The notes under the pieces are model-generated. The model was given only the letters and a program-made list of their open reading frames with translations. It was not told where the DNA came from and searched no databases. From Paralvinella palmiformis (lineage: Eukaryota > Annelida > Polychaeta > Terebellida > Alvinellidae), in the NCBI GenBank assembly GCA_025642065.1, contig JAODUP010000519.1, forward strand, positions 447,001-511,000: 64,000 bases of DNA. Direction: 5' to 3'. Shown piece after piece: positions 1-15,011 of this stretch. Positions within the stretch are counted from its first letter, which is position 1. Each line of letters begins with the position of its first letter. The translations under genes were made by a program, and so were the position numbers.

Positions 1-372
1 GCTTAATGATAGTATCGTACAAATAAAATATACGCATGCCAGGACTCTCTACCTCGGAATGTAAACAATAACAAACACCATAAAGATGTTTCCCCCAAAA
101 TAATGGCCACAACTGTTTTCAAATATTTCCAGTGGCAAGATATATATCTATAGATACATGTATAACTGTATCTAAATATATATATATATATATATATATA
201 TAGATACAATTATACATGTATCTATAGATATATATCTTGCCAATTAATATATATATATATATATGTTTAAACTTGGTAAGAGTGGCAGTAATAACCGGCA
301 AATATGAGTAAGGGTATTATTTAAGTGTGTGTGTGGGCAAATTGCATATATGGCCATTATTAATGTTTGGCG

Positions 373-413
<41 letters not shown>

Positions 414-784
414 TTGCAAAAGTTGTATTCTTCCTAAGCTGAGTACTGAGATCATTCTCTATGGTAAACATCCCCAATTATAAATATAAAGGTAATTATT
501 CATTTCTTTTCTAGAGCCTTTGGTGTTTGTTTTTTATTTGCTTGTTTTGCTGAATTGTCGTCCATTTTGGTTTTGATGGTTTCAGATTAATTTGTCTATG
601 TATGTGTTATGTTTTGGGTGGTTGCTGTTGTATCTGTTGTAATTATTATGTTTAATATTAGCACAAAACATGTAACAATAAGCAAGTCAGGGATGTGTAC
701 TTAAAGAAATAACATTTGCTCTTTTCTGTAATTGAATTGATTAGCCAATCGTTCAATGTGCCAATCAATCCTTTTCTCATATAG
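1..784. other. AT-rich DNA with (TA)n microsatellites, no gene seen
   Basis: It holds TATATATC/GATA-type runs at about 135-265 and (TA)n at about 375-411. Open frames here are made only of Tyr/Ile dipeptide repeats. It is either upstream flank or an intron of the RIMBP-like gene. Confidence 0.6.
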
Positions 785-1004
785 AATGGAAACGTTTGGT
801 AAGATTCGGGTGACCATTTTGGACTGGACATCGAAGACGGATGGTGGTTGGGCGCAGGTTTAATTGGATGAAATCCTTCTGTTCCTCGCTAAAATTTTGG
901 ATCAATCTGTTGAAACGTGTAGCAGTCCGTTCTAGTTAGTCCGTGTTAATGTGTTTATAATGCACCTGTTTATAAAGATTGGTCATTTGTTTAAACACCA
1001 TCAG

Positions 1005-1203
1005 GGTGGAGTAGTACGAAATGCCAGGACCAATGGGCATTCTGATCCAGCCTTAAAAAAGCACTACATTGGCCAGTTGGTAGATGCTCTGCTATTGGCC
1101 GATGCTCCCACTGTGATGCCTGACAGTGAAGATCCCTTGTGGAAGGTCGTCGAAACTCTTGATTCCGAAGAAGATGAGAAACCCTACTGGGCAGAAGTTG
1201 AAG
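1005..1203 (+). CDS. RIMBP-like exon 1 (first exon I can place), acidic N-terminal part
   Basis: The acceptor is ATCAG before 1005 and the donor is GTGAGT at 1204. The exon ends with one base of a split Val codon. It encodes 66 residues, acidic at the end (DSEEDEKPYW). The same frame is open upstream to an ATG at 951, so this could instead be a first exon starting at 951 or 960. A possible 14-base microexon at 785-798 (TATAG before, GTAAGA after) would also join in frame. Neither choice can be settled from sequence alone. Confidence 0.6.
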
Positions 1204-4200
1204 GTGAGTGGATGTGAGTGATATTGAGTGGTTGCGTGAAATGCCAAGTGGTTACAGGTCGGGGTTACAGATGTGCTCATGCGGTGATTGGGTTATTCTG
1301 GAAGTGGAAGAACAATTATATCTAAATTGTAACATAATTAGAAAGAAAATAAATATTTATCAAATCATATTAATATTTTTTTGGCATATCACAATGCATC
1401 AAACAGAATAAAAAATGCAAGATTTCTGTTTTACTTATTGTAGTGAAAATATTTGGTAAAAATCAAGGGATTGAGGTATTGTATACATGGCACAGCATGA
1501 CAAATCACTGATTTGGATTTAATACTTCAGTGAATTATCCAGAGGTTGCAGACAGACAGACAGGCAGGCAGGCGTGCACACATGCATGCAAGCACACACA
1601 CATAGAGAAAGAGAGAGAGGCACACACACATACACACACACAGACACACACACACACACACACACACACACAACTGACTTCTTTCTAATACTAAAGAAGA
1701 TGGTATTTGAACTTTGAAGTACTAGCTGTTGTCATTTCTAGCTGTGGCCAGCACCAGACCGTAACAAGGTCAATATTTGTGTAATGTATTGTATGGAAAC
1801 CCCTTAATTGCCCAGCTTAGTGCTATAATCTTACACACGGTTCTCGGTATGTGGTAAATTGAGGCATGTCCGTACATGTTTTATACATGACACTGTTTGC
1901 TGTTGATGTCTTGGGGTCAGTCATTAAGGCTTGAACTTTGAAGGTATGATGTGTGCTCATGTGTGTGTGTGTGTGTGTGTATGCGTGTATGTGTATGTGT
2001 GTATGCCAGATCTAGCTTGCAGTATTATTATTATTATTATTTCTTTATTTTTATATAGTTTTATATAAAATGCAGTGAACAGACTTTTGCACACATTTGT
2101 TTGCATCTTTATTCTCATAAGATATTCATTATTGATTTGATTTTCTTCTCAATTCTCTGTATAAATGACAGCAGTTATAGTCTATTTCATTTCGTTCACA
2201 ATTTAAGTGTTAATACTGGGATATAATTGAATGTGCCTATGGAAGAGGGTTATGATCAATTCCCGAGCTGGCTTTCCCAGTCACAAAATAGGAAAAGGTC
2301 TTTGAAAATGCATTTGCAATGACATTGCCGATACACTTCTATCATAACAAATTACTGGAATCAACGCTTCGCATAACGGTTTTTCTGTTGTTTAATAATG
2401 TCACGCTTCATTTGATTAAACAAATTTTCTGTTGTTTATTTAGTTCCTCCCGTTGATTCTATGACGCTGTCGCTCGATGTCTGGGGATTGACGACTGATG
2501 AGAGTAGTTCAGAGGCGAGCAGCGCCTCCTGTCAGCAGAAAGCTTTAAGGAACAACGTCCCCTCCATGGCGAGTGACTCATCTCTACCACCTCTGCCCGC
2601 ATCCGTACCACCCCCCAATCGGCCGCACAACTCCAGCATTGAATCGTACTACCTGCCGAATGGCATCGACAGCCACGCCGATGACAGCGCCGATGAGGCG
2701 CCAGACATCGTCGATGAGGACGATGGCTTGAGACCACTGAAAGAGGCCCCTCGTGCCAAATCAGCAGAGCGTGACTCGGACTTCTCCGAGGAGTCGTTCC
2801 TGCACGGTTCACTGCATCGGTTGAAGAAACGTCAGCACCGCTTGGCCGGATCCCTGGAGAGTATCCAGGACAGTGGGACTGGATCCTTAAATGAGGATTA
2901 TGTGATTAAATCAATGAAGGAGAAGATTGCTGAGTTAGAGGCCAAGCTTCAGGTATGCGAGGCAATTGATTTGTGATCCAAGAGTTTTGCGTAATTTGTT
3001 CACAAACTAGGAAATTTATAAAATAAAATATCGGACACAAAAATAACCAAATCAGAATATTAATTATGTCATGAGCCAGTTTTTCACAAACCAGACTGAT
3101 GAGTTACTGATTGTTTTTCTCTTCTTCAGAAGAATGAAAATCAGGCTCCTCTTCTCAGGTCAAAGGTAGGAACTTTCAATTGTCGATATACATTCTTGGT
3201 TTAATTTAAACGAGTTCCCAGTTTCTATTTATAGCTGGCTCTTTTATCCGCATAAACAGTAATATTTTAATAATCCATTTGCGTAACTCAGTCAATGTGT
3301 AGATGGTTTAAGATGCCTTTTCCGTGAAATCAAACGCTTGCAGAATTTTCTTATGATTACAACAAGAGGCTGTAATTCAGTTAGAAGTAGTGGGAGGATG
3401 GGGATGGGGGAGGGGGGATAGATCTTATAAATTGCAGTTAATAAGGTATTTAAAATGTAATAAAGGCTAGCTGAAATATGGATTTTAGCCAGAAAATATA
3501 TTGTTGCTGATCTACTGTTGATGTAGGTCAAAGTATCCTACTGGGGGAACATTTCAGTTATCTCAGATGATAAAGTGTGAAGTTTTCATGGTTACTATTT
3601 GTTTGTGTGATAAAATGGATTCGTACGTGCCACGGTATAGATAATATATATAATTTGAATGAGTTATTTCTTGAACCAACATGTCTGCCATGCCTCCTCA
3701 ATCATCAGCGTATCACCCATCTAAATGTTACTCATGGCTATACCTCGACAGTATGGGTCAGTCTAAAAACCATATATAGAAAGCTCAAACACTGCATGGG
3801 CAATAATCTGGCCAAAATGAACTGTTCTTCTCATTTTAAGATTTAAAAAACCCCATATGAATATATATTATATATATATATATATATATATGCATCGTCA
3901 GTAAGTCTGTATGGTACTCAAGGCTGGCTGGTGCTGCGTGCATGCAGTTACACACAATAATACCAAGTGGGAACAGAAATAGATGAGTTTTTATTTTCAA
4001 AAAAAACCAGCAACTATATCCTAGGATGTTTCAAAATTTTAAGCCATCTTATATCAGGGGTTTCATTGTCCAGTTCCTTAAAAAATATTATGATGTGGTT
4101 AATATAGGTGGATGTTCACAGGTGATTGTTTGTGCATGGCCTATAGACGAAGGTTTTATGTAAACCGTATTTCATAAATGAAGAATGCTGTTAGTAATAA

Positions 4201-5026
4201 CGGCGTGCTTTAAATAAACAATTTTTGAAGCTCACTGACAGTAACAACCAGCTGATGGCGTGTAGGCGGGAGATCAGCGATAAAAACGATGAGCTAGATC
4301 GGGCGAGGCACGATCTCAAAGATAGTCAGTGCCGTGCGAAGTTGCTAAGACAGGAAATTGACACCACGAACAAGCTCCTTAAGGCTAAAGTATGATTTAG
4401 AATGTGCTTCATTGGTGCACCGGATTTCTAAGCTAGCCACTGTGGTGATTGGCTGTTTCTTATTGCTGTGGTAACGAAATCAGGATCTGTGGTTTGGATC
4501 CAGATTTGGTGCCTTATCTTCTCGAATAGACAACCTTAAATAATTTGTTTTTCATTTTCTTATATGCATATATATATATATAAGGCCTTTTCAATGGCAT
4601 ACTGTCTATTGTAAATGCTCGAAACCTTAGATAAGTAACCAGGATAAGTGTCAGACTTGTTTCTATATGGCTCAGTTTCAGCGCGCGCTATAAAATGTGG
4701 TGAATGTACTCGATAATGATTAACAAATGTGCTCTCTTGTTTTCTGTTTCCTCAGAACTTTTACTAGATTCTCATTTAACTTACTGGAATTGTAAATAGG
4801 TAAATCAATGTTTGCTTTGTTGCTCACCTAGAAGATGTGCCATTTGCTGTTTCAAATTCACAATGGAATTGGCTATTATTAATGTGTAGTGCTACGGCCT
4901 TGTAGAGTGTAGTCACCTTCGTGTTTGTCAGATATTCCATAATTTTATTTTTCACCCATTGAAAATTTGCTCCTAAATTATTGGCAGATGGGCACATACA
5001 AATTTGAGCACAAACTTATAATTAGT

Positions 5027-5068
<42 letters not shown>

Positions 5069-5167
5069 ATCACCAAATCACCTGTATATAAATTATTACA
5101 CTGGAAAATAATATTTTAATCCACCCATAGTGGAAATAAGATTCACAGAATTAAAATATTTCTTTAT

Positions 5168-5231
<64 letters not shown>

Positions 5232-6671
5232 TAGATTAAGTTCATCCGATGTAATATCCAGGGGTGGTTCTGCTCAAACATGTTGCTTTAGGTGTTCACC
5301 AAAACCGGTAATTAGCTTTGTTGTAAATATTGAAATAAAAGGTAAATATTGTAACTATAGGCTACACATTAACAACAATTTAAGGGTAAGTTTATAATTA
5401 ACTAGATGTGGGTTTTACACTTAATTATTTGCCCTTTTTTGTATTCATTTGGTTATTATTGTTTTGTGTTACCTATCAGATTGATCACCTGTACGGGAGA
5501 ATTAACTGACAATTATTACATAGCATGTTACGTAAATCAATTCAACGATTGTATTGTAATTCAATATGTGAAATAGTTTATCATTAAATAGTAATGTGAG
5601 TGGGCTGCCAATTTTATTCTCTGACTGTCTGTCTGTCTGTCTGTCTCTCATCTGTCTGTGTGTGTGTGTCTCTCTCTCTCTCTCTCTCTGTGTGTCTGTG
5701 TTCATGCATACATCCTGAAACCCATCCCCCCAATTTTAATCATGTGTACCTGTATATTTCAGGATATTTTATTGTTAGATTGCACCAACCTCAAAAAAGA
5801 TAACCTGCACCTTAAATCTCGTTTGGATGAGAAAACCAAAGAATTGACATTTAAGGTACATTATGTTGTCAACAGATGATCTGTTATAAAGGGGTGTTGG
5901 GTGAAAATGTTTTAAAATTTACTGTCTTGAAAATCAATAAAAACAGCTAACTTTCACTGAAACATTTCTTCACAATTTGTATGAAACTGTATTAAAGTCC
6001 CATTGATATTATTATTATTATTATTATTATTATTATGAAGGCTTTACTAAGTAGTAGAGAACTTATTTCTTAAAAGTGTTATTTTTATTTCAAACACATC
6101 CATGATAAGTCTTGAATGGAGAAGGAGGGGGATATCATTTATAAAATTCTAATCTGCTCTTCCACAGACCAAAGACGTTGAGAAACTGACCCAGGACTTA
6201 AAACAACTACAGACCAATTTAGCCAGCACACAACACAATAACACACTGGACAAGACGTCTTTAAAGATAGCTGAAGATCAGTTGACCAAGTTCAAGGAAG
6301 TCGAAAAATCCTACGCACAGCTCCAGCAGAAATACGAAGACCTCCAAACAGAGGTATGGTATCTCCTTTTGTTATTTTTTAAAACTTGGTTAAATTAAAC
6401 TTTCCCCAAATTTTTGGGAAAGGGATTCCCCAAAACCCCAAAGTAACAGAGTGCTATATAGATGGATAGATAGATATTTAGAAACACGACAAAATTTAAA
6501 TAGTAACATAATTGTATTCATTGATGCAAGGACAAGTGTGTATTTCTTGGACATCACAAGAGACAAAGTCTGTAACCTCAACATAAATAAGAGGTACATG
6601 TACAGTTATATTAGTAAAGTGAGTGTTAAGGTAGGGCTATCCAATTGTAAAAAGTAGGCATAAAATCATTA

Positions 6672-6720
<49 letters not shown>

Positions 6721-9700
6721 CTGTGTGTGTGTGTAAAACATCACTTTCCACAAACTCTTGTATATTATGTTGTCGTGTCTTGGCCCTGAACAGCCAACAA
6801 AGCAGCCCCTTAGGACTAACCAAAACATTAAGTATTCAGAGCTTTAATCGGCTTGGACGGTACAATGAACTATGAAACATAATAATAGTAAATGTTTGTT
6901 TCTTCTAAAATCTTTACAGCATGAAGAACTGAAGGAAAGATTTGCTGACTTGAAAGAGGCCAGCGAAGAAGTTGTGAACAAGAAAAAGCTTATCACCGAA
7001 CTGCAGACGAAACTGTCAAATTATAACAAGCTCACGTTAGAACTTCAGAGCTCAGAGAAAAAAGTGAAGGCGCTGGAAGAAAAACTGAAAGAAATGGTAA
7101 ATTAAATGCGGTCAATGGTGATTTGAGAGTCTTAGAACATATACATCGTACTGGAATAGTTCTGTGAATGGACGTTCAGGATAAACGTTAAATTTTGCTT
7201 CATTGTCCTTGTTCTGAACTGTAATTATAGGAACATGCTGTCTTTTCTCAGAAAAGCATCATTATTCTCATCATCATCATCACCATTGTTGTCATCATTT
7301 GTATACAGTATTTGTTTATTTATTAAATCTAAAATTTAATTGTTTTTTAAGTAATTTTTATGTAAAATGCACAATAAAATTACCGGAATGCCAATAAAAC
7401 ACTACTGAGAGATAATATGCAATCGATTAAAATGTGTTAATTTGCATTGTGGAATATTCCATGATTGTGCAATATTCCATGATTGTAGGAATATTCCATG
7501 ATTGTGCAATATTCCATGATTGTGGAATATTCCATGATTGTGCAATATTCCATGATAGTGCAATATCACATGATTATGCAATATTACATGATTATGCAAT
7601 ATTCCATGATTATGCAATATTCCATGGTTGTGCAATATTCCATGATTGTGCAATATTCCATTATTCCATTATTAAAATATCCCCCATTTTCTCTTTATTA
7701 GGGCCGTATAGAGACATCAATTACACGCCAGAATGTTAAGTTATTACACGAAGTTGATTCCTTGCAGCAACTCGTCAGCCATTACCATCTGATGGAAGAG
7801 CAATATAATAAAATCAGGTCAAAGGTCAGTGGAAAGATGTCTGATTTCAGAATGCATGTCTGTGTTAATTTTGTGTTTATTTTGCAGTAAATTAGCCTCT
7901 TGATTTTACTTCATATCTTTAACACTTCAGGCATATTTTATCTCGTAATAAATTCTGAGAAATTTCAGATTGTGATTTTTATTGGCCTCATTTTTAATGG
8001 AATCTTTTTGATTATAATGGCAATCATAGTAATGTTTTATTGTTTTCTTGTAGCTAAATTCCAGAATAATGCTAATTTTTTAAGCTAAAAAGAAACTTTA
8101 TAACCGTGCATTTATCGTATCTGGTTGCTTTCATATCGTTACAGTTCGATGAGGCAGTGCAGGTGAGATCGAAGGCGTTAACAATGATTGCTCCATTACG
8201 AGCAAAGGTGTCCCGCTTTGCGAGCAAGTGCAAATCTAAGGTAAGGGCTGCACATGTTGATATGGGTCATTTCGATATACAGTATGAATAGGAAGAAATG
8301 AAATTCACTGGAGTGCAATCCTTTTAATTGACCATTGGCCACACGATGAAAAAGATGCAGCTACTGATTTTGTTCTCTTTCGTTAAGTTTGTCTCATTTT
8401 ATTGAAAGAGGCTGATGTTGGCAAATTGAGCAAGCTGATTTTTTGATAATATGCTAGTCATAATTTGGCAAATCTAAGGTATCGGTCAGACGAGCGTCTT
8501 TAACTGATACTTTGGAAGTAGAAGAGCTCCCATTAGAACTGATATAGGGTCCTCTGGTAGCACAGTGGTTGGTTAGAGAATTGTGCTAAAAGTTCTGGGG
8601 TCCAATCCAATTCACATCCGTGCTTGTGGGATGTTTCCCTAGGAAGGAAGTTGTCCTTTTGCCGTACGATATCAGTTGCGACCAGTGCCAAGGTTAAACA
8701 AACAACTCACTCACTCACTCACTCACTCATGCACACACTCGGTCATTAGAGTTGATGGACATTTTTTATGTAGGTTATAAGGTCAAAAATGAACAGTGTC
8801 TTTCATTCTTTGACAAACTTCGAAAAGTTATCGATGTTCTGCATTGAAGAAAATGCACCATTCATTAAGAAGTGGCATGCCAGATACCCCAGTGTGAGCT
8901 GAGGAAATATAGCATGGTAGTGTGTCAATGTCAACCACAAATAGATGAGAGGCCAAAAAGGAAGTCATCACATGATCTGTGGTTGTTTGCTGGAAGTGCT
9001 TAGAGTATTTGACATTTACTGATAAAGGCGTACAGTGGATCATCTAACAATAAATATGTTTAAACTTTGACATTAAGCAGCATCTTCACCTATCTTTTTC
9101 TTTTGTGTTCAATCAGTCGATGTTTGTGCTTCAGGATGACATCATACGCCACTTATTGATGGATGTACGACGATGCGGACGCCATAATGAGCTTGCCATC
9201 AAAGCTGAAAAGGTGATTGATAGTTCGTCTTCAGAAGATTACGATAGACCGATATCGCCAGTAATGTTACAGAAGATACAAGGTATTGAGGTAAGGAGCT
9301 CGCAGTGATACCAAAGAGAGAGCTTTGTCTCTATTTATCTGTAATAACTGTCGAGACTAGAATGTAATTATTGGTCTTATCAAACATCACAGTCTCAGTT
9401 CATTTCCATTAATAACAATGAATTCTAGGGAATGTTATCAGAAACCTTCCATATCCGACTCTCCACAAAGGACAAAACCTATTTCCCCCTCCTTCCTGAA
9501 TAATACTAATCCTACTCTGTTATTAACAGCTTTGTAATCCTTTGTAAGTATTCAGGGTTTTTAAGCCTCTCATTTGATTTCTGCAATGTTATAATAGTAA
9601 TTAAAGAAATAATGTGTTTTTAAACACTTGCATTAAAACAATTATATTTGGTGCTTCATACATTGAGAAGGGGAAATTGTATACGCAGAAATGTAATTGC

Positions 9701-12700
9701 CTTCAATTATAAATTGAGCCGACCTCGATTAATCAGAATTTTGATTAGTTGCAGCAAGAAAGATACCTTTCAAGTATTTCACCAAATGTCTGAACAAACT
9801 AACATTTATTATTTTTATTAATATTTTATTTCATTGTAGGAATTAAAAAAAATTCTTTCTTGTCGTATTCATTAGCAAAGTTTGATTTCTTTTACTTAGA
9901 TTAAATTAATGGTATTTGAAATCATTTAATTATATATATATATATATATATAGAGTGAGATTTTACTAAGACATTAGCCCCAGTTAACACAGAAAAACCT
10001 TGCCTTCCACAAAATGATAACATTATTTTTTCATGAACTCATCACCAGCTTAGAAAATTCAAACAGTGAAACCAAAAAGAGGCTGCAGACGACAACAAGT
10101 TATTCATGTCATAATCTGTTGATAATTTTATATATCAGCCTTTGGATGATATCATCTGTTTGTATGGCAGTTTATTGTGTAGCGGGATAATTGGAAACAG
10201 TGTTTCTTGCATCTTATGTGTTGCATATCAGTGGTTTTTAAATGTATTTGTGAATGGATTGGCTACGGTCAGTTCACCCTATAGTCATATAGAATATTGG
10301 GCAATAATCTTGATAATTTATTTCCAGAAGGATTTGAAAGAGAGGGAACTAGATATTACAGCAGATGTTAAATGTAAACCATCTGAAATAGTCACACGGA
10401 CGCCTATGGCATCCATTTCCTCACCAGTGATGCACAGTTCACGCCTTAGAGATATTGAGGCCCTTCTGGATCACGACATTAAGTGCAATAATCAAAACAG
10501 GGACAAACAAGAGATCCAGCGTTCAGCGAGCACTGACAACCTGTATGCGCCATCAGCCAGTGACGAACCGGCTGCTGGTGACATCGCAGGTATCCCACCA
10601 CAGCTGTCGCTGCCAGCTGTCACACAGTTTGACAGTGCATTGGATTATCTATCAAATTCTCAGCCACCAATAAATCATAGCACGGAGAGATCCAGCCAAA
10701 GACATTGTCAGAGTTCGTCAGTGCCACTGGAATCAAGTACATTTGTTGCGGTGAATGACTACAATCCAGAACTGTTCTCAACGAGTGGCCAAAAGGAACT
10801 TGACCTTCCTCTACGTGAAGGAGATCTAGTTAGAGTCATAGGTAAATAGTTTATAGGTACAAGTCGTACAATATCAGTAATAATCGAAGTAAGTTGCCAG
10901 TTTTGATCTTTGCAAATATTTTGGATAATTTGGGAAGAATGTCTGAAAATATGAATTTTCATTGTCCTGATTGATTGTAATTGGGTATTGATCTATAATT
11001 CAGTATTCTGATAATTTATGCTTCTTCATAGTACAACAACAAGAACCTGACAGTAAGTGTTTCCTATAAACCCCCCCATCTTCCCCCCCCACGTCCCCGT
11101 CATAGATAAAATAGAAAGTAAAGGTAACTCGGGTGTCTTCATTATTATCTCCGGTGTTTAGAATGTTGATTTGAAATTGTTATTTATTTTATTCCTATTT
11201 ATTTCACAAGAAACTCAGGTGTGTGTGTGTGTGTGTGTGCGCGCGACCTCATTTTATTCCTTGTAAACTTCCAATAATGATTGTTGTGAATTTATTCCAT
11301 ATATGAAATACCTTTATTAAGGTAATCATCAGGATCAGTAATTAAAATCTGTAATTGAAGACTCGTAGTATACAAAATAATAAAAATTTACATTTTTTTA
11401 TTGAAGAAGATCGTAGATGTGGTGAATACAACCCAAAATTAAATTTATTCCAAGATGACAATACACACACACACACACACACACACACATTTATAGCATT
11501 ACAATATGTGATGTATGAATTTATACAAATTACTTAAGCTGAATCATGAAGACCGAGGTGGTTTGTTTGGTTGCTAACACGGATGAATTACTTATGGCAA
11601 ATCAGATTCGAATATAGCTGATCTATCTTACCGAATCCTTTGCTAAAAAAAACTGTTTTAGTGTCTTGCTCGGTAACCGTTGTGTGATTGTATTACCTTT
11701 CCACTGAAAACTGTCAAAACTAATGTGATTCCATTCCACAAATTCAGGTGGTGTTTTTCTATGCGATGTTAGTGGCTAAGTTTCTTCACGTATACATATA
11801 TACCTAATGAAAGGACAAAGAACGAACGCAATCATGTCATAAACTGTAAAAATTGTGGGGCTTGACTTATTGAAATGGTGCTAAGGGTCTGTTGCGTGGT
11901 TAGCGGCTATTTTGGAAGATCCATAATGTCGTTTGGGATGGCACTTGTAGGCCATGATGTGGGTTAGAGTTGTGGCCTCTGTTTATATTGTCGTTATCAT
12001 TGCACGGATGGATGTTCGGGACTGTGTGATGTGTTTAAACCCGCAATCGTTGATACGTGGACGCTAAGAGGCACTGTACTGTACGTGAACAACACGGCTT
12101 GTATTTAATACGTGATATTCTGTATTTATATAATTGAATATCATTTATATTTATATAATTTTTGTCTTAATCTTAGACCGTTGCACAATTTATGTGCCAT
12201 ACAGTTCCGTTCAAATAGATTTTCTAATTGTTTCCACGTTGCTGTTTTGCAACCGGCACAAAAACCTCCTGTATGAGTTATCTACCTTCTTACTGGTCAT
12301 ATGAACAATGTACATATTTCATCAAGGTGCCAAGAATGACAGAGGTTATTATGAGGCTGAAGTGAAAGGTCGAGTTGGTCTGGTGCCTGCCTTGTATTTG
12401 GTACCTGCACCATGCAGCAGCAAAACGTCGCAACAAAAAACGAAATCATTTCAGGTTAGTATCTGATGTGTAGGGAAACCATTTTTGCCATTTGTCAGCG
12501 TCGTTTATCATTTAGCTGTTACAATGGACATCAAAAAGTGCACTATCACGTTTTGTTATTTGACAATGCTGCAGTTTGAGTAAAATCGAAGAAATTCTGT
12601 ACTGATGGAATTCTGTGTTCAACGGATTGAGGAATTGGGGCTCCAGCAGAGTTCAAGTAAACATTTTGGAATAATGAGGCTCTTATTAGTCTTAATTTAA

Positions 12701-14975
12701 GCAAAAAAAACCAAAACAGTTGGCTAAATGTGCTCTTCGATTTTTCGACATTACAGCCTTGTACCTCTGGTGTGGTGGATACCAGCCCAGAACAGATTCT
12801 GTCGATGTACGCAGAATTGGCGCAGTCACATAAACCGAATTACTCAGGTATGTATGATTGGTTAAGGTTGTTGCGATGGATGTGTGTGTGTGTGTGTGTG
12901 TGTGTGTTAGATTATTTGGTATACACTTGTGGCCAGTTCCAGCTTCAGGTGTCCTTTTAATTATGCTTCACGTACAAGAATAAAAAATCTTTTGATATAT
13001 TTTTTTGAACGTTTTATCATATTTCTGAAAGATAAGAATAAATACATATTTGAACATGTGATATTTAATGTGGATTGTCAAAACTGGTATTGTATGTGTC
13101 TATTGGATGTTTCATCTGATGATCTTATTTCTTTTGTTGTACATGTCGTGTGTGATCAGCATTAAAACTTATAAAATCCCCCCCACCCTCCCCTTTGTTA
13201 ATCTGGTTATAGGGTGATCTTTGTTGTGAATAATGGCCCTGCAGTATATTTTATGTTACTCTTTTTAACATCCACAGTTTCATCAACGTCCCAGTCGCAG
13301 GAGATGCATACGCCATCGCGTAAGCCGAACGGATCAGGAAATGCTTCCCTCATACATCCAGCCTTCACCAAGTCGCCCACCATTGCATCGAAGACACCAC
13401 TGTCTCCAACCTTTGTCGTGCATCCAGCATACCACCATGGTAACCAGTCACCGATCCTGCCAACAACCAGTAGCACACCATCATCTTGTGAGTTATTAAT
13501 TCTTAATTATAATCTCTACCAGACATATTATTATAAAATGAATATATATAATCATTTTATAATAATAATAATAATGGCTGAAATGGCAGTTATTTTACAT
13601 GGCTTAGCTAACTCAAATGAGGGAGACGCATATGGTCTGTAATTTACTGCTTCATCACAGGGACTAATTCTAAATAAATTAGAATTTACAATATATGGCA
13701 TATTCAGCAGAGAAAACCTTGCCAGTTGTCTGAAATACTCCCCCTATCATATTTACAGAACTCAGACATTAATAAGATGGTTTTGTATTAAGTAAATTAC
13801 TTACTGACAAACAAACATCTTTTAGTAGATTTAATGAAAAAGTTTGTTTGAGTAGAGCTCAGAGGACAGATTAATTAATTGAGAATATTTAGGGAATTTA
13901 ATATTGGCATATCATATCTGAAGGGTGTTTCATCGTTCACTTCGTTTCATTACCTACCTTCAGAGGTTGCTCGGCCCATTTAGCCTACTGTGTGCACAAA
14001 AGTGGCCGTAAAACATCAATAATCATTATAATAATATTGGTAAACAGGATTGTGTGTGTTTGCGTGTATGCATGTACGTGTATATGTATGTCTTATGTAC
14101 ATACCTGTAATAAGATGAGGAATTTTAATAAATTTGTTTCTTTTTAACTTGAAAGTTAAAATGGCACTAATGTGTACCTTCAAAAGTTTATAGAGGCAAG
14201 TAGCCAGCTTTAGATCGTTTTATTTATTGTAAATATAGACACACACAATTACTTCACACTTCACTGATTGGTCGTTGTACTTCTATTTCCTCATGCGTCA
14301 CTCTGCCAGCCAAAGCTGCCAATCGCCGTCTTTCTCCTCTGAAAATAATCTGCTGTGCCTCTCTCCCATCATTCGCCGGAGGACCGCCGTCATCTGCCAG
14401 CGCTATAAGCTATTGTCGGCTACAAAGTCCGCCTCCGATTGATCAAATTAAATCCCTGCAAAAAGCATCGCCTCTCCTAGGTCAGTATTACAGTAGTCCC
14501 TGTGTTAGATTACTCGAGCGCCATCTGTCTTCTCACTCCGGATTGGAGCCGGTCTGCACGGTGCACATAGATTTGATGTATTTTTTTGTTTTTGTGAGAA
14601 TAGCATTCGTGTATTTGTCAGTTTGTGCTTTTCTATTGATGTTTCACAGTGAGAGCAGGAGTTCGTATGAGCATGGATGCTGTTCACGTTTACTAGTTGC
14701 CTTTGTTGATCTGCCATTTAGGTATATTTGTGTATGTGTCGGTTTGTGTATTTTCCGTAGGTATGGTGTAAAACAGCTGTCAGGAATTTTTTTCATAATA
14801 ATAGCATGGATCGGTAGGTTATGTTTGACTGAATCATAATGTTTGCAATTTAGTTATGGAATGATCACAGTGCTTGAGGTATTTTGTGCACGAGTCATTT
14901 TGTACTCATTTCAAAACACTCAATCAACACCAATAATTTCATGTGTACACTGTACACATGCACATGCACGCACAT

Positions 14976-15011
<36 letters not shown>

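Noticed and set aside
244..477. 77-codon frame on the - strand
   Set aside because: It is made mainly of Tyr/Ile repeats from (TA)n microsatellites.
7402..7739. Frames and CRISPR-like look of the 18-base repeat
   Set aside because: Units are contiguous with no unique spacers, so this is a minisatellite. The His/Asn and Met/Ile/Val frames are artefacts.
10142..10327. Extending exon 11 upstream to the ATG at 10142
   Set aside because: A good acceptor lies at 10327 and the upstream part reads like hydrophobic intron sequence with no coiled-coil or linker character.
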